From positions 145,724-209,723 of the forward strand of contig JAGFNQ010005391.1 of assembly GCA_024364735.1 (NCBI GenBank): a stretch of 64,000 nucleotides of DNA, in the 5' to 3' direction. The notes under the pieces were generated by a model, which ran no database searches, was not told where the DNA came from, and saw nothing but the letters and a program-made list of their open reading frames with translations. The position numbers and the translations under genes are program-made. Below, piece after piece: positions 9,951 through 21,786 of the stretch. Source of the DNA: Boesenbergia rotunda. Lineage: Eukaryota > Streptophyta > Magnoliopsida > Zingiberales > Zingiberaceae. Within the stretch, counting starts at the first letter, position 1. Every line of letters starts with the position of its first letter.

Positions 9951-12403
9951 TGTTGGGACCGGGTGCATGTTGACAAGGATACGGGTTCGTAAAATTTTAA
10001 ATTTTTACGTGCAGCTGAAGAATTAGCATAAAATAATTTCTCAAATTATTTTAACCACGTATCTAGCATGCAACCTTATGACGTGTAGACATGATCAAAA
10101 ATTAAAACTTTGCGGAAAAGTAAACTAATTTACTTAGTACCTCGCGTAACTCGAAGTAAGGGACGAGATCCAACCGTAGCGTCCCTTGGAAGCTCCGCCT
10201 CTATTCGCGTCCACGCCGAGTTCTCTTCGGGATGACTTCGCAAAGTCACGAGTTTTATGCCGACGAGAACTACTAGATTCTCTAAAGGCACAACTAGAAG
10301 ATCAAGAGAGAAGAAAGGAAACTAACCACCAAGAAACGGAATCTAAATTCCAGGAAGGAAGGAGTTGCGATCCGCTTCTTCTTCTTCTTCTTTGGCTCCT
10401 CCTTGGTGGATGTTGCTCAAGCCAACCCTAGGTTGTGTGATGATGGTGCGCCGACCCTAGGAGAGGTGGACGCCGGCCCTAGGAGGAGTTAGGGGCGCCG
10501 ACCCTAGGAGGAGGAGAGGGGGAGAGAATAAGAGAGAGAGGGAGAGAACTACTAGATCTCTTAATAACTCAATTGAGGAATTCAAGCCTAGCCTTGGTTC
10601 CTTTATATAGTAGTCTCTCCCTTGCCAAGTCTCCCTCTTAACGGAATTTTCATAAGAAATTTATCCTATAAATTTTCTTATGAATTATTCCGTTAAAGTC
10701 AAGTTTTATTATAACTAACTTTATAATAAAACAAATACATCTCTCCTTTTATTATGGAATAAATTTTCATAAAATTTATTATATAAATTTTCTTATCATG
10801 GAAAAATCAATTCATAATTGATTTTATAAAATAAAAATAAACCATTTAAAGTTTATTTTAATCTCCATAAAAAGAATAAATTTATTATATAAATTTTTCT
10901 TATCATGGAAAATTCAATTCATAATTGATTTTATAAAATAAAATAAACCAATCCATGGTTCATTTTAATTTCCATAAAAAAAATAAATTTATTATATAAA
11001 TTTTTCTTATCATGGAAAAATCAATTCATAATTGATTTTAAAATAAAAATAAACCATTTAAAGTTTATTTTAATTTCTATGAAAACAAATTTATTTATCC
11101 ATAATTTTATAAAACAAATCGCGCTTGATTTATTTTATAATTTAAACCAAATAAATTGGTTTCTCTCCTTTTGTGGCTTGCCAAACCAAAGAGGGTGGGC
11201 ACCCTCTTTGGCCGGCCACTCCAAGCCCTTCCCTCGCGAATTAAACTCATTTAATTCGCCTAATAAGCCTTCAAAAGACTTAGCCATTTTAAGCTTCCGT
11301 TGCGCCTCTGATAAATTCAGATTTGACTTATTTCTCTTGATCGGAAAATCCAATTTTCAACTCGTTTTAAATCCCTCGGATTACTCGTTGTGCGTGTGAC
11401 TAAATAGGCTTTCGATTTCTGTTGGCCGTCTATAATTCATCAATTATAGAACGATCATGAGTGGCACCTAGTAGTACATCATGATCCCCAATTAATCGAA
11501 AAATCAACGGTTGACCTCAGAATTAATTATGAAATCCTTCAGCAGCTCTAATGAATCGTGCCTCATTCCCTTCACCATCATATACCCACGTGGTTCAGGA
11601 CACGGTCTATGTGTGTCAGTCCCCACTAGGCTGACTACGTCACACCTAGCCCAAGTAGTGTCTTTCTCGTCCTTTGGATTTCTAATTACTCTCATGTATT
11701 TAAGAGACTCATACTCTAAACATGATATGCTCTGGCCAGAGGCTTTGAGTAACAATCCGACGATAGGCCTGGGTATACATCTCCTCGCAAGGAGTGGTGA
11801 ATCCTTTGTAGGCTGTTCAAACATCTTCGGGCACTTCGGCTTATATCCAATCATCCTGGGTCCACACCTCCTTGGAGATGCTTGCTTAAGATGTTAAAGT
11901 ATAAGTCTCCATGACCAAGATGACTTGAACACCGCAAGTCAAAGGAACATTGCACTTAAGCTGCAGTAAGAGCTTCACTGACATGTCTATGTATAGACTA
12001 CCATGTGAAGTTTTACAGCCAGTCACTCCAATGAACTAGTTCCCTTAACTAGCATCCATGTTTATCTCCGGACATCCCAATGTCGCCAGCCAGTGAGAAT
12101 CAGCTGATTAGAGAATAACCCATGCTAGTCTCAACAGAATTGATAGTGTCCGTTTTTATTAATTCATCGACTAGTGATATTTTCAATACTTCACAATTGC
12201 ACATTTAGAGATAATCACTAGTTGTGATCCCATCACAAATTCTCTTATGCTGTGAATTGTATTGCGGACATTCAGTTGATGAGTTTAAGATCCCAATCAA
12301 ATACACAATCATGTATACTCAAATAGTGAATTATCATTTATTAAAATAAATGTCTACAATCATAAGGCGATTGCCTTAGGACACTTCTCTCATATCACTA
12401 ACA
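9951..12403 (-). mobile_element. Cop1-B: reverse solo LTR inserted in Gyp-1 pol
   Basis: Begins TGTTGGGACC and ends CACTAACA, the reverse complement of the Cop1 LTR ends. No internal sequence is present and perfect 5-bp duplications (GATTG) flank it. This is the product of LTR-LTR recombination after a full insertion. At 2453 bp it is longer than the other Cop1 LTRs, at least partly because of a 107-bp tandem repeat at 10791-11090. The conserved leader block lies at about 10150-10250 and the TATA box (reverse) near 10607. Confidence 0.93.
10791..11090 (-). repeat. 107-bp tandem repeat in solo LTR
   Basis: Units begin TCTTATCATGG at 10791, 10898 and 11005, a regular 107-bp step with a partial third unit. 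The sequence is AT-rich and includes the self-complementary TCAATTCATAATTGA segment. Other Cop1 LTRs hold fewer copies (for example one around 54250-54300). Confidence 0.75.
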
Positions 12404-12408
12404 GATTG
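12404..12408 (+). repeat. Target site duplication GATTG, right copy
   Basis: Matches 9946-9950 and directly follows the solo LTR end at 12403. Confidence 0.92.
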
Positions 12409-15243
12409 GCCCCGGACAGAGAAATCAAATTTGAGATCGAACTGATTCCTGACACTAATTCGATCTCCAAGGCACCTTACCGTATGGTGCCAGCTGAATT
12501 GAAGGAGCTTCAAGGACAGCTGCAGGAGTTACTTGACAAGGGTTTTATTCGCCCTAGTCACTCTCCATGGGGAGCTCCAGTACTGTTCAGGAAAAAGAAA
12601 GATGGAACAATGTGCATGTGCAAAGATTATCGAGCTCTAAATAATGTGACGATTAAGAATAGGTATCTCCTCCCAAGGATCGACGACCTGTTTGACCAAC
12701 TGAAGGGTGCTACTGTCATTTTGAAGATCGATCTTAGATCCGGTTACCATCAAGTTAAAGTGAAACCAGACGATATTCCGAAGACGGCTTTCCAGACTAG
12801 ATACGGACACTTTGAATTCGTCGTCATGCCCTTCGGAGTAACTAATGCTCCCGCTATATTTATGGACCTAATGAATCGGGTTTTCTCGGCATTCCTTGAC
12901 AAGTTTGTGATCGTCTTCATCGACGATATCCTCATCTATTCGAGAGATAGAGAAGAGCACGCTGAACACCTGAAGATGGTATTACAGATCCTTCGGGAAA
13001 GAAGTTATATGCCAAGTTCTCCAAATGCAAATTTTGGCTCGATCAAGTGGCTTTTCTAGGTTATATTATTTGCAAGGACGGAGTCATGGTGGACCCGAAG
13101 AAAATCGAGGCCATGAGTAACTCGAACAGGCCGAAGAATGCTAGCGAAGTCAGGAGTTTTCTCGGACTAGCGGGCTATTACCGGAAATTCGTGGAAGACT
13201 TCTCCAGAATCGTAGCACCTATGACGGTCCTCACCAGGAAGAACCAGAAGTAAGTATGGATAGAAGAATGCGAGAGGAGTTTCTTGGAGCTAAAAAGGTG
13301 ACTTACAAGTGCTCTAATCCTTACTCTTCCTGAAAATGACAAGAGCTTCGACATGTACAGAGATGCCTCCAAACTGGGACTCGAAGCTGTTCTTATGAAG
13401 AGTGGGAAAGTTATTGCCTATGCCTCTAGGCAACTCAAAGAACATGAAAGGAACTATCCCACTCATGATTTAGAGTTAGCAGCCGTGGTCTTTGCTCTGA
13501 AGGTATGGAGACACTATCTATACGGAGCACAGTGCAAGATATATACAGATCACCAAAGTCTGCGATATTTCTTCACTCAGAAGGACCCTAACATGCAACA
13601 ACGCAGATGGCTCAAACTGGTAATGGACTATGACTGCGAGATCTTTTATCATCCAGGCAAGGCGAACAAAGTAGCCGATGCACTCAGCAGGAAGTCCAGT
13701 GCCACCTTGATGTCCTTATCAGTATTATCTCGACCATTGGAAAAGGAAATTGTGAACTACGGAATCGAGATTATTTCCGGACGACTTTCGACCATGGCAA
13801 TAGTACCGGCACTATTCAACGACATACTAGACAAGCAGAATGATGATCCAAGCCTCCAGAAGATCAAGCAAGATATTCTAGAAGGAAAAGGCAAGGGTTT
13901 TCATATCGCCGATAATGGAGTAGTATACTTTAGGGATCGTCTATGTATCCCTAATGATCCGGAGCTATGCAAGATGGTACTGGAGGAGGCCCATGAAACC
14001 CCTTATTCTATGCACTCGGGATCTACCAAGATGTATCAAGATCTGAAAATGAGATTTTGGTGGCTCGGTATGATGAGGCAAGTAGCTCAGCATGTTAGTA
14101 CCTACTTGACCTGCCAACAAGTTAATGCAGAGCACCAGAGACCCGGAGGAGTTCTGCAACTAATCCAACTTCCGGAGTGGAAATGGGAAGACATCTCTAA
14201 GGATTTCATCTCAGGACTTCCCAAGACCACGAACGGATACGATGCTATATGGGTTATCATCGACAGATTGATGAAATCGGCACATTTCTTAGCGATCAAG
14301 ATGACCTATTCAGTCGAGCAACTAGCTCAACTATATGCTAAGAAAATTATCAGACTACATGGTATTCCCAAGACCATCATTTCAAATAGGGATGGCTGTT
14401 TCACCTCACAGTTTTGGGAATGCATTCATAAAGCTCTCGACATGAAGCTGCGATTCAATACCGCCTTTCATCCTCAGACAGATGGGCAAACGGAAAGGGT
14501 GAACCAAGTACTGGAAGTCATGTTACAAGCTTGTGCCTTGGATTTCAAAGGGTGCTGGTGCCGATATTTATGCTTAGCGGAGTTCGCTTATAATAATAGC
14601 TACCAAGCTACTATCAGAATGGCACCTTATGAAGCTCTGTATGGGAGGAGATGTAGATCTCCGATCTGTTGGTACGAAGGAGGTGAAAAGAAAGAGATGG
14701 GACTCTAGACGGATTTCATCGACTACACCACCCGAGCTATATAGAATATCCGCCAAAGAATAGAGACTGCTCAGAGCCGGCAGAAGAATTATGCGGATTA
14801 GCGACGTAGGCCTTTGGAATTCGGAGTCGGGGATTTGGTGTTCCTCCAAGTGGTTCCTATGAAAGGAGTAATGAGATTCGGGAAGAAAGGAAAGCAAAGT
14901 CCGCGCTATGTGTGACCGTACAAGATCCTGAATAGAATTGGCAAGGTAGCTTACGAGCTCGAGCTACCTCAGGAGATGTTATCAATCCACAACGTGTTCC
15001 ACGTATCGATGCTCAAGAAATATATTCCCAATGCAGACCAAGTGATGGAGCCGCAGGCCATACAAATCTGGGAGGACCTAAGTTATGAAAGCAAACCCAT
15101 ACGGATCCTAGATCGAGATGTCAAGAGACTGAGGAACAAAGATGTACCCATAGTCAAGGTCTTGTGGCAAAGTCAACAATCAGAAGAAGCTAACCTGGGA
15201 ATGCAAGGATGATATGAAACAAAAGTTTTCAGATCTATTTTAA
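12404..15243 (+). pseudogene. Gyp-1 RT, RNase H, integrase and chromodomain, interrupted
   Basis: The second part of the gypsy polyprotein. RT: conserved KDYRALN and RSGYHQVKV segments, then the FIDDILIYSR active site near 12915. A one-base shift near 13010-13045 breaks the frame before the thumb. Stops follow at about 13252 and 13302. RNase H (about 13350-13680) has YASRQLKEHE and DALSRK. Integrase has an HHCC zinc-binding region (about 13990-14120), the acidic core residues near 14200 and 14389, and a QTDGQTERVNQ segment. Stops at 14706 and near 14740 and 14911 follow. The C-terminal chromodomain-like region covers about 14976-15235. The ancestral stop is probably TAA at 15241-15243, reached only after correcting a one-base insertion near 15195. 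Confidence 0.9.
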
Positions 15244-15570
15244 GTTCGAGGACGAACTTCCCAGAAGGTATGGAGGATTGTGACACCGCACTAAAATTCC
15301 CTTCAATATTATCCCTAATATTGAGTATAATTGCATGAATAATAGCCATATTGAGTATGATTCATGAATAATAGTTAGAGTTGTGGGAATTTTAGTGTAA
15401 GTATTAATGGGCCTTATATGAGCTCTAAATGGTGGAAATTCCTAATGGGTCTTAAATAGCACTTCGTTAGTTATCCTAATGGGCCCCATGAGGATAAAAG
15501 AAATAACACATCATGTAATGGGCCATATTTTAGATGGGCTTGCAAAAGAATAAAAAAAAATGAAATGATG

Positions 15571-15652
15571 TAGGTGCCAAGGATTTATCCTTGGACCTTA
15601 GAGATGTTGTAAGTCTTAAGAATGTGTATGTAACCAATTCAACTGGCAAGGG
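15571..15652 (-). other. tRNA/SINE-like segment antisense to Gyp-1 LTR
   Basis: Read on the minus strand it has CCCTTGCCAGTTGAATTGG (A-box-like), then CCAAGGATAAATCCTTGG in the position of a T arm/B box, then GCACCTA. The same order occurs at 44181-44253 and 48103-48165. The B box has decayed (GATAAATCC instead of GTTCAATCC) and no acceptor stem can be closed, so it is not a functional tRNA gene. Confidence 0.55.
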
Positions 15653-16836
15653 AGTGCTATTAGGAGGATAGAGGAAATTGTAGATAGGTGTATGGAGGAT
15701 GAAGAGTCACAATGAAAGATGAAGAGTCACCATGGAAGGTAAAGGGGTCACCATGGAAGGTGAAGAGGCATACCTTTTCATTTACTATAAGAAGATGAGG
15801 AAAAAATGCCACAAAGCATCTGCTCATTGCCGAAACACCAAGGCCCTCTCTCCATCAAAAAAAAATTCTCTCCAAGAAGATCTAGTGAAGGCTTTGTACT
15901 TGTGAAGCAAAGGAAGAGCCAAGGAGCAAGAAGTTCTTTCATTCTCCTTCTAGGTGATATATATTGTTTGGAAATCTTTAGCACAAGAGTAAGACTCCCC
16001 TCACCTACAACATAATAGCTTATATATGTTTTGTTCATATTCTTGTATGTTCTTGCGATGTGTTGCTAAAATCGTGAAGTTTTCCCTATAAGCAAGTTTC
16101 AGCCAGGCGTGGGTTTTAGGGTCTATGTTTGTGTTTGATGCTATCTAATGACTCCAATGCTCATTTGGTAACATGTTATGAGTTATGATGCAAAATGATG
16201 GAGCAAAAAAGACCCTTAAAAGTTTCGGCCAAGGCTCCCATGAAGCCATAGACATTTTGGCCATAAGAAGATGTTTGGGTTCTTTTTGACTAGCTAATGG
16301 TTTTTTATTCCTTTTTAATGTTTTGTTTGAGGGTTTTATATATATTTAGGCCATGTTCATTCGCTGTACATGTTCGGTCAAAACCCTAAATAAGGGCTAA
16401 AAAAAAGGAAAGAGAGTTAATGATGCCATATTACTTGCTAATGCTTTCTAGTGTTGGAATATATATTATAAGCATGTTGTATGAATCAATTGCTCTTGTT
16501 TTTTTTATCATTTTCATGTTGATATAAACCTTAGAAGTTTCTGATCAGTACCTTAAATTGGGTTTTAGGATGGGTTAAGGTTACTACCTCACATGATGAT
16601 GTCTCTTTGTAATAAGATATTCAATGTATGCATGTTGTATGAGTTGTGTAATGTTGTGTTTTGTTTTATGCCATGATAACCCTATCTAAATGTTTTGACC
16701 AGTAGAGTGTATGTTGAATTATGGTTGAATTAAAGGTATTCATGTTTCATTATGTCATGATAGATGAAAAAAATGGATCAAGTTCCCTAGGTGTATTATC
16801 CTTAGTTTTAAATTGAACATTATGTGCTTTATGAAT

Positions 16837-17118
16837 CATGAATGATAAGTTGGCATGTTATGAATTTTCATACCATGAAATTATGTTTTCTCCATGCCAT
16901 CTTCATGCTTGAAAGTTATGATGATATTTATGCTTTGAATGTATGCCCATGACATGTATGACATTATGAATAAAAGAACATGAATGATAAGTTGACATAT
17001 TATGAATTTTCTTACCATGAAATTATGTTTTCTCCATGCCATGTTCATGCTTGAATGTTATGATGATATTTATACATTGAATGTATGCCCATGACATGTA
17101 TGACATTATGAATAAAAT
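16837..17118 (+). repeat. 142-bp tandem duplication in Gyp-1 3' LTR
   Basis: CATGAATGATAAGTTG starts at 16837 and again at 16979, and the two units stay alignable through CATTATGAATAAAA. The matching part of the 5' LTR is outside the window, so it is unknown whether the duplication predates insertion. Confidence 0.8.
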
Positions 17119-18260
17119 AATATCTAAAGAGCAATTTCTAAGAAAAGAAAAGAAATGACGAACGCTATGCTAAAGAGCAATTGATATAGAAAGAAAAGGA
17201 ATCATGTATGCTATTTTACTTTATATATTGGCTTGTACCAGATCTTGATAAAGGTCCAAGGGATGGGCTCCTAAGCAAGGCCTCAATTCTGGACTACCGT
17301 AGTTGTCTCTAGGCTAAAGGTTGCCTTGTACACTAGTAGGTCGGGATTAGCTACCTCGCACTCTACGAAGGGATGCACGCAAATGATGAATGGGTACAAG
17401 CCAGGGATCCCAATGATGATGATATGTTAATGATCAAGTATTATATTATATATATTTTTCAAAGAGCAACCTTAATGTTTATGTACATGTTTATGTTTAA
17501 TGATATTGCATATGTTATGTTTAATGTTTATGCACATGTTTATGTTTAATGATATTGCATATGCTATGTCTAATGTTTATGCACATGATTATGTTTTAAA
17601 GATTATGCGAATGTTAGTTCCTTTAAGTACTTACTCATGCCATATGTCCTTAATAACGACACACATATTCATGTTTTAAGAGTTTATGCTTATGTGCTTT
17701 AGATGCTTTAAGTATTTATTCATGTTATATGTTTAGGTCAAACGATGTAGATTTCTAATTATATGTGATGTACGGATTTTGTGAGTAAGCAAGGAGCATA
17801 CTAAGTATTTTATGCTTATAGACTACCTTCTTATGTTGCAGATCAAACTAAAGGTTTCTAAAGAAAGGGAAGCAGCAGGAGGGCATGTGTGTGTGTGGCA
17901 GTGACTTGGCAAAACGATCGTACTGTTGTCTTTACTCTTACTTATGGACTTATTTCTCATGGACTTAATGTTGCTACTATTAAACTGTATGTGTTAGTTC
18001 TTATGTTTACGCTTACTACTTGTTGGAGTTGAAGTTCTTTATGATATACATGCTTAATGTAGAGTTATATACTCTCTTGTTAAATATGCTATGCTATGAT
18101 TCACATGCTTAAAGTAGTTTAGTTAGAAAGAAATTTATCCAATTTCATATGTTCATGATTTAGTATTATTTCCGCTGCTATATTTACGCTTCATATGTAA
18201 TAATGTATGAAAGAGGAAAAAAAAAGTAACGCGTCGCTCACGTAAGGGGCGGGCATTATA

Positions 18261-18998
18261 GAACCCTTAGATGCAAATATTAGTATCCTCCCCAACGGAG
18301 TTACTGCTATTATTTGTAGGGCCAAGTGAACCAACTATTAGTCTTATTTGTTAAAAAGTTAGGTTGACAAGATAATAAGATTAATGGGTAAAACCTCCTC
18401 TAACGATTGTAGAATTTGTATACGTCCATACTAACGTGACATGCAAATTCTCGGTGTTTGAGGTGTTGGTTGATTTCAAAAATTTATTGTTCGAGAAATC
18501 AATTTATTTTCGAAATCCAAAGTTGAGATTATTGTGATTCTCAGGTAGTTTTCAAAATGACCTTTAACCCACTAGCGAACATACGTAAGGAAAACAAGCT
18601 TACTGGACCCAATTTTATAGACTTGAAAAGAAACTTAGACATTGTCTTTACTTCTGAAGAGTAAAAATATATACTCGTCGAGGAATACCCTGAAAAGCCT
18701 GACAAAACCTCTAGTGAAGTGCAGAGGGAGTGCTTTAAGAAGTGGGTTAAGGCAGATGAGATGGCGCAGTGCAACATTCTAGCATCTATGTCGAATGTAT
18801 TGCAACATCTGCATCAGGCGATGCCAACTGCTTATGATATGATGTTGAACCTCAAGGATTTCTTCGGGCACCAGGGTTGGGCCGCTAGGCAAGTTGCGAT
18901 GAAGAGCTTGATGGCGACTACCATGGTCGAAGGGACACCTGTAAGGGATCATGTCATTAATATTGGGGCAATCGACCCAAGTATAAACGGAAAGATCA
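18261..18998 (+). mobile_element. Cop2-A: copia leader and gag fragment
   Basis: A leader-like stretch of about 300 bp followed by the start of a copia gag. It is bounded on the left by the end of Gyp-1 and on the right by the start of the Sire-A LTR, so both neighbours appear to have inserted into or next to it. Assignment to the Cop2 family rests on the style of the gag N terminus and is an inference. No PBS was identified. Confidence 0.65.
18557..18998 (+). pseudogene. Copia gag (UBN2-type) N-terminal fragment
   Basis: The ATG at 18557 begins MTFNPLANIRKENKLTGPNF, the copia gag N terminus (compare MSSLNLRSILDTNKLTGPNF in Cop1). A nonsense TAA at about 18661 interrupts the frame; it then runs through ECFKKWVKADEMAQCNI and the FGHQGWAARQVAMKSLM segment of the UBN2 domain. 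The part after about 18955 is poorly conserved, and the frame is cut at 18998 by the Sire-A LTR. It encodes only part of the capsid and cannot function. Confidence 0.8.
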
Positions 18999-19899
18999 TG
19001 GTTTTGATGTGTGTGTGCCAATATGGTTAAGATAGGATGTTATGTTGTTTTGATATATGTGATTGAGTCTTGCAGGACTTGGTGAGTCACACATGGAGTA
19101 CGCATCCGAGGAACGAGAGCCGAGGGAAGAGGACTGCAAGGGCAAGCCAGGGGAAGTGGACTTCAAAGGGCATACGTGAAGGATGGCATGGAGGCAAGCC
19201 GAGGGCTTGTGTGCGCATCTGAGGGACGACAGCCGGTGAAAGAGGACTTCAAGGGGCAAGCCAAGAGAGTGAACATGAAGGCATATGTGAAGGGTGGTCT
19301 TTGGAGTGAGGAAGAGTAAAAATGTAAGCTTGGTAGTCGACTGAGAATGGATCAGTCGACTGCCAGGGGGAACTCAAACTCAATGAAAGATCAGTCGACT
19401 GGTCCAGGACCAGTCGACTGATCTGCCCGAAAAACTAGTCTTTAGGCTAGCCGTTGGCTGGCTACTGTGGTGGGATCAATCGACTGCCCTAGGGGCAGTC
19501 AACTGGTATCGAGCTGGACAACATAAGGAGTTGTCCTTTACTCTATTTAAAGGGAGAATTTTGAGCAGGTCAAGGTTGCGGTTCTAGAGAGTAGAATCAG
19601 GTCATAAGTGCTCAAAATCTCCAACTCTTCCTCTCACTTTCTTTTCAACTTTGTAAAGAGGAAAAGTGCCATTTGTGAAGGTTTCTCCACCTTGAAGGAG
19701 GCATTCATAGTGGAGCTTGTGAGTGTGTGTGGATCCTTGGACTAGTCACCTCTCTGAGGTGGATACCAAGTAAATTAGGGGGTTAGCATTATTTTTACTA
19801 TTTTTATTGTTTTTGGTTATGTTTAGCTAACCATCTTTGTAGGCAAAATCGAAAGAAAGCTATTCACCCCCCCTCTAGCTTGGCGCCACGATCCTAACA
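18999..19899 (+). repeat. Sire-A 5' LTR (about 0.9 kb)
   Basis: The right end ...ATCCTAACA at 19899 is fixed by the PBS two bases later. The left end TGGTTTTGATG at 18999 is less certain: it is the first TG after the host gag loses homology. Six copies of a CAGTCGACTG palindrome (19335-19505) lie upstream of a TATA-like TATTTAAA at 19544-19551. Confidence 0.75.
19335..19505 (+). promoter_or_regulatory. Cluster of CAGTCGACTG palindromes in Sire-A U3
   Basis: Copies lie at 19335-19343 (one end base changed), 19353-19362, 19392-19401, 19411-19420, 19477-19486 (CAATCGACTG) and 19496-19505 (CAGTCAACTG). Copies three and four form a larger perfect inverted repeat, 19389-19405 against 19407-19423, with a one-base centre. 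The cluster is 40-200 bp upstream of the TATA-like box, a place for a transcription-factor array. Confidence 0.8.
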
Positions 19900-19901
19900 A
19901 G

Positions 19902-19912
19902 TGGTATCAGAG
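19902..19912 (+). other. Primer binding site of Sire-A
   Basis: TGGTATCAGAG, complementary to the initiator-Met tRNA 3' end, two bases after the LTR. It is the usual PBS of Sireviruses and most plant copia elements. Confidence 0.87.
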
Positions 19913-20665
19913 TTGGTTCGTTTCGGAAGAACTCAGCATCAACTAGAGCATCAAAATGACATTTCAAGAGGGTTATAGCACCGCGCAGCCACCTTTCTTT
20001 GACGGCAACTATTTCGCGTATTGGAAAAGTAGGATGGAGTATTATCTTATGAATGACATTGAAAATTGGTGTAGCGTTATAGATGATTCGAAATACCAAT
20101 GAATGAGAGTGGAGAGCCTCTACCTATCAAAAATTGGACAAAAGAGATGTTGATGAAGGCACAAGCTAATGCAAAGGCTACAATGACTCTTTAATGTGGA
20201 CTACTCTCAAAAGAACAATTGAACAAGGTGGGACCGTTCAAAACCGCGAAGGAGCTTTGGGAAAAGCTCATTGAGCTCAATGAAGGAGCGAATGAGTCAA
20301 AGATGACCAAGAAGGATCCCTTGGTGGCACAACTCCAATCTCTCACCGTGAAGGCCAATGAAACGGTAAGCCAATTACATGGAAGGGTCAAAGAGATCAT
20401 CAACGAATTTCATGTCATAGGTAAGAAGATGGAAAATAGGGATCTTGTGAGGTATGTACTTCAATCCTTCCCTAGAACCACTTTATAGGCTTCAATGGTT
20501 GATGCCTATAAAGTTTCTAGGGATCTTTCTTTGGTAAAATTAGATGATTTATTTTATGAATTTGAATTACATGAACAAGATAACTTGTCCACTAAAGAGA
20601 AGGGTGTAGCTTTTGTTGTAAGAAAGAAAGAAAGAAAGAAGAAGAAAGAAAAGAAAAAGGTGGTC

Positions 20666-20670
20666 TACTC
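20666..20670 (+). repeat. Target site duplication TACTC, left copy
   Basis: TACTC at 20666-20670 is repeated at 22865-22869, flanking the Cop2 solo LTR. With one copy removed the Sire-A gag frame is continuous. Confidence 0.92.
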
Positions 20671-21595
20671 TGTTAGGATGTATACTAAAAGCCTTGCCTT
20701 TTGGTTAGGACACATCTATATTTTAAAGAGAATTAGAAAATCACACAGTGCATGTTTATATTAGTATGTTCACTAAATATCTGATGCTTGACATTATAGA
20801 TAACATGGTGAGTGGTGTCGCACAAAAGATCATGTTATCAGGTTCCTTACCGAAGCATATGAAAGAGGCTCACAACCGAGTTGGAGTTGGACAAACCATC
20901 GGGATGGTTGTAGTGTAATTAGGTGTGGTTTATCTTAACCATAGGATTACACTAGTGTATATTGTGTACATTGAGTAGGACCAAAAGAGAGGTCATCCAA
21001 TTTTTGTACTGACTTAGTAAATTGCATTAGACCTCGGATAATATTATGGAGTACGATCTCTTAATCCCGAAATAATGGCGGGCATATATTATTAATCATT
21101 ATCTCTTTGATTTACCAATGGGCGAGATCTATTCTGTTAGATCAATAAGCCCGGTATGTTGGGAAATAATATTAATAATATGATGTGCCGTTGATTATTG
21201 ACGGAATCCGTGTCCTGGTGAGTCAAGGTGATGATGCCCCCTTAGTGAGCTTAAAAGAATTGTCATGTCAAATCTTGCAAGTGGACTATGGTTCGACATG
21301 TCGAAAAGGTTAAGTGGTACTAATCAAGGATCAAGAAGATAATTAATTTAATTATCAGTAAATTAAATTAATTATTGGGCATACGATATCATAAACACGG
21401 GGAGATAGACGACTCGTAATAGGTGGAGCCCATATGAAAATATGGGGGTTGGCGAGAAAGTACAATGGGATTCTTTAGTGGAATGGATCTCCATTAATAG
21501 ATCGGGTTTGGATCCATTAGCGGGTCAATAACCAACTCCTCCTCATGGTCCCTATCTTAGCCCAATAAAGCCCTATAAGTGTGATGATATGAGGC

Positions 21596-21712
21596 CGATT
21601 AATTAAGGAGTTAATTTAGGATTAATTAAGTTATTAATGTTGGATTAATTAAGGAATTAATCATAGAATAATTAAGGAATTAATCATGGATTAATTAAGA
21701 AATTATTCTATA
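21596..21712 (+). repeat. AT-rich iterated palindromes upstream of Cop2 TATA box
   Basis: About five 20-25-bp units built on GGATTAATTAAGGAATTAAT, each containing the palindrome TTAATTAA. The block is expanded in Cop2-C (about 26976-27200). It lies roughly 70-180 bp upstream of the TATA box in both LTRs. Confidence 0.7.
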
Positions 21713-21778
21713 TAAAATTTTGGAATCAATCCATAATTGATTTGAAATTTTTTTTCCAATTAATCATAATTAATCCCC

Positions 21779-21786
21779 TATATAAA
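21779..21786 (+). promoter_or_regulatory. TATA box of Cop2-B LTR
   Basis: TATATAAA in the context CCCTATATAAACCC, shared with Cop2-C (27245-27252), directly before a CT-rich start region. Confidence 0.7.

Larger units (their letters stand above)
6942..18260 (+). mobile_element. Gyp-1: chromodomain Ty3/gypsy element (Tekay/Del-like)
   Basis: Part of a 5' LTR (6942-7874), a PBS, gag, protease, RT, RNase H, integrase and a C-terminal chromodomain-like segment, then a 3' LTR (15279-18260). RT before integrase is the Ty3/gypsy order. The C-terminal shadow-chromodomain pattern (HNVFHVSMLKKY then ILDRDVKRLRNK) is typical of Tekay/Del chromoviruses. The upstream 2 kb of its 5' LTR should lie left of the window, beyond the nested Gyp-2 and Cop1-A. 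A reverse Cop1 solo LTR splits pol. Frameshifts and stops make it non-autonomous. Confidence 0.9.
15279..18260 (+). repeat. Gyp-1 3' LTR (about 3.0 kb)
   Basis: Begins TGTGACACCG after the usual gypsy pre-LTR phrase TTCGAGGACGAACTTC (about 15247) and ends GGGCGGGCATTATA. The final dinucleotide is TA rather than CA; the 5' LTR ends TTACA, so this is probably a C-to-T change. Features inside are an antisense tRNA-like segment (15571-15652), a TATA-like element near 15786, and a 142-bp tandem duplication (16837-17118). The right flank starts GAACC. The left TSD is not in the window. Confidence 0.87.

Noticed and set aside
15778..16038. Overlapping open frames on both strands in the Gyp-1 3' LTR.
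   Set aside because: No homology recognised, located just after the TATA-like motif, and not preserved as coding; chance frames.
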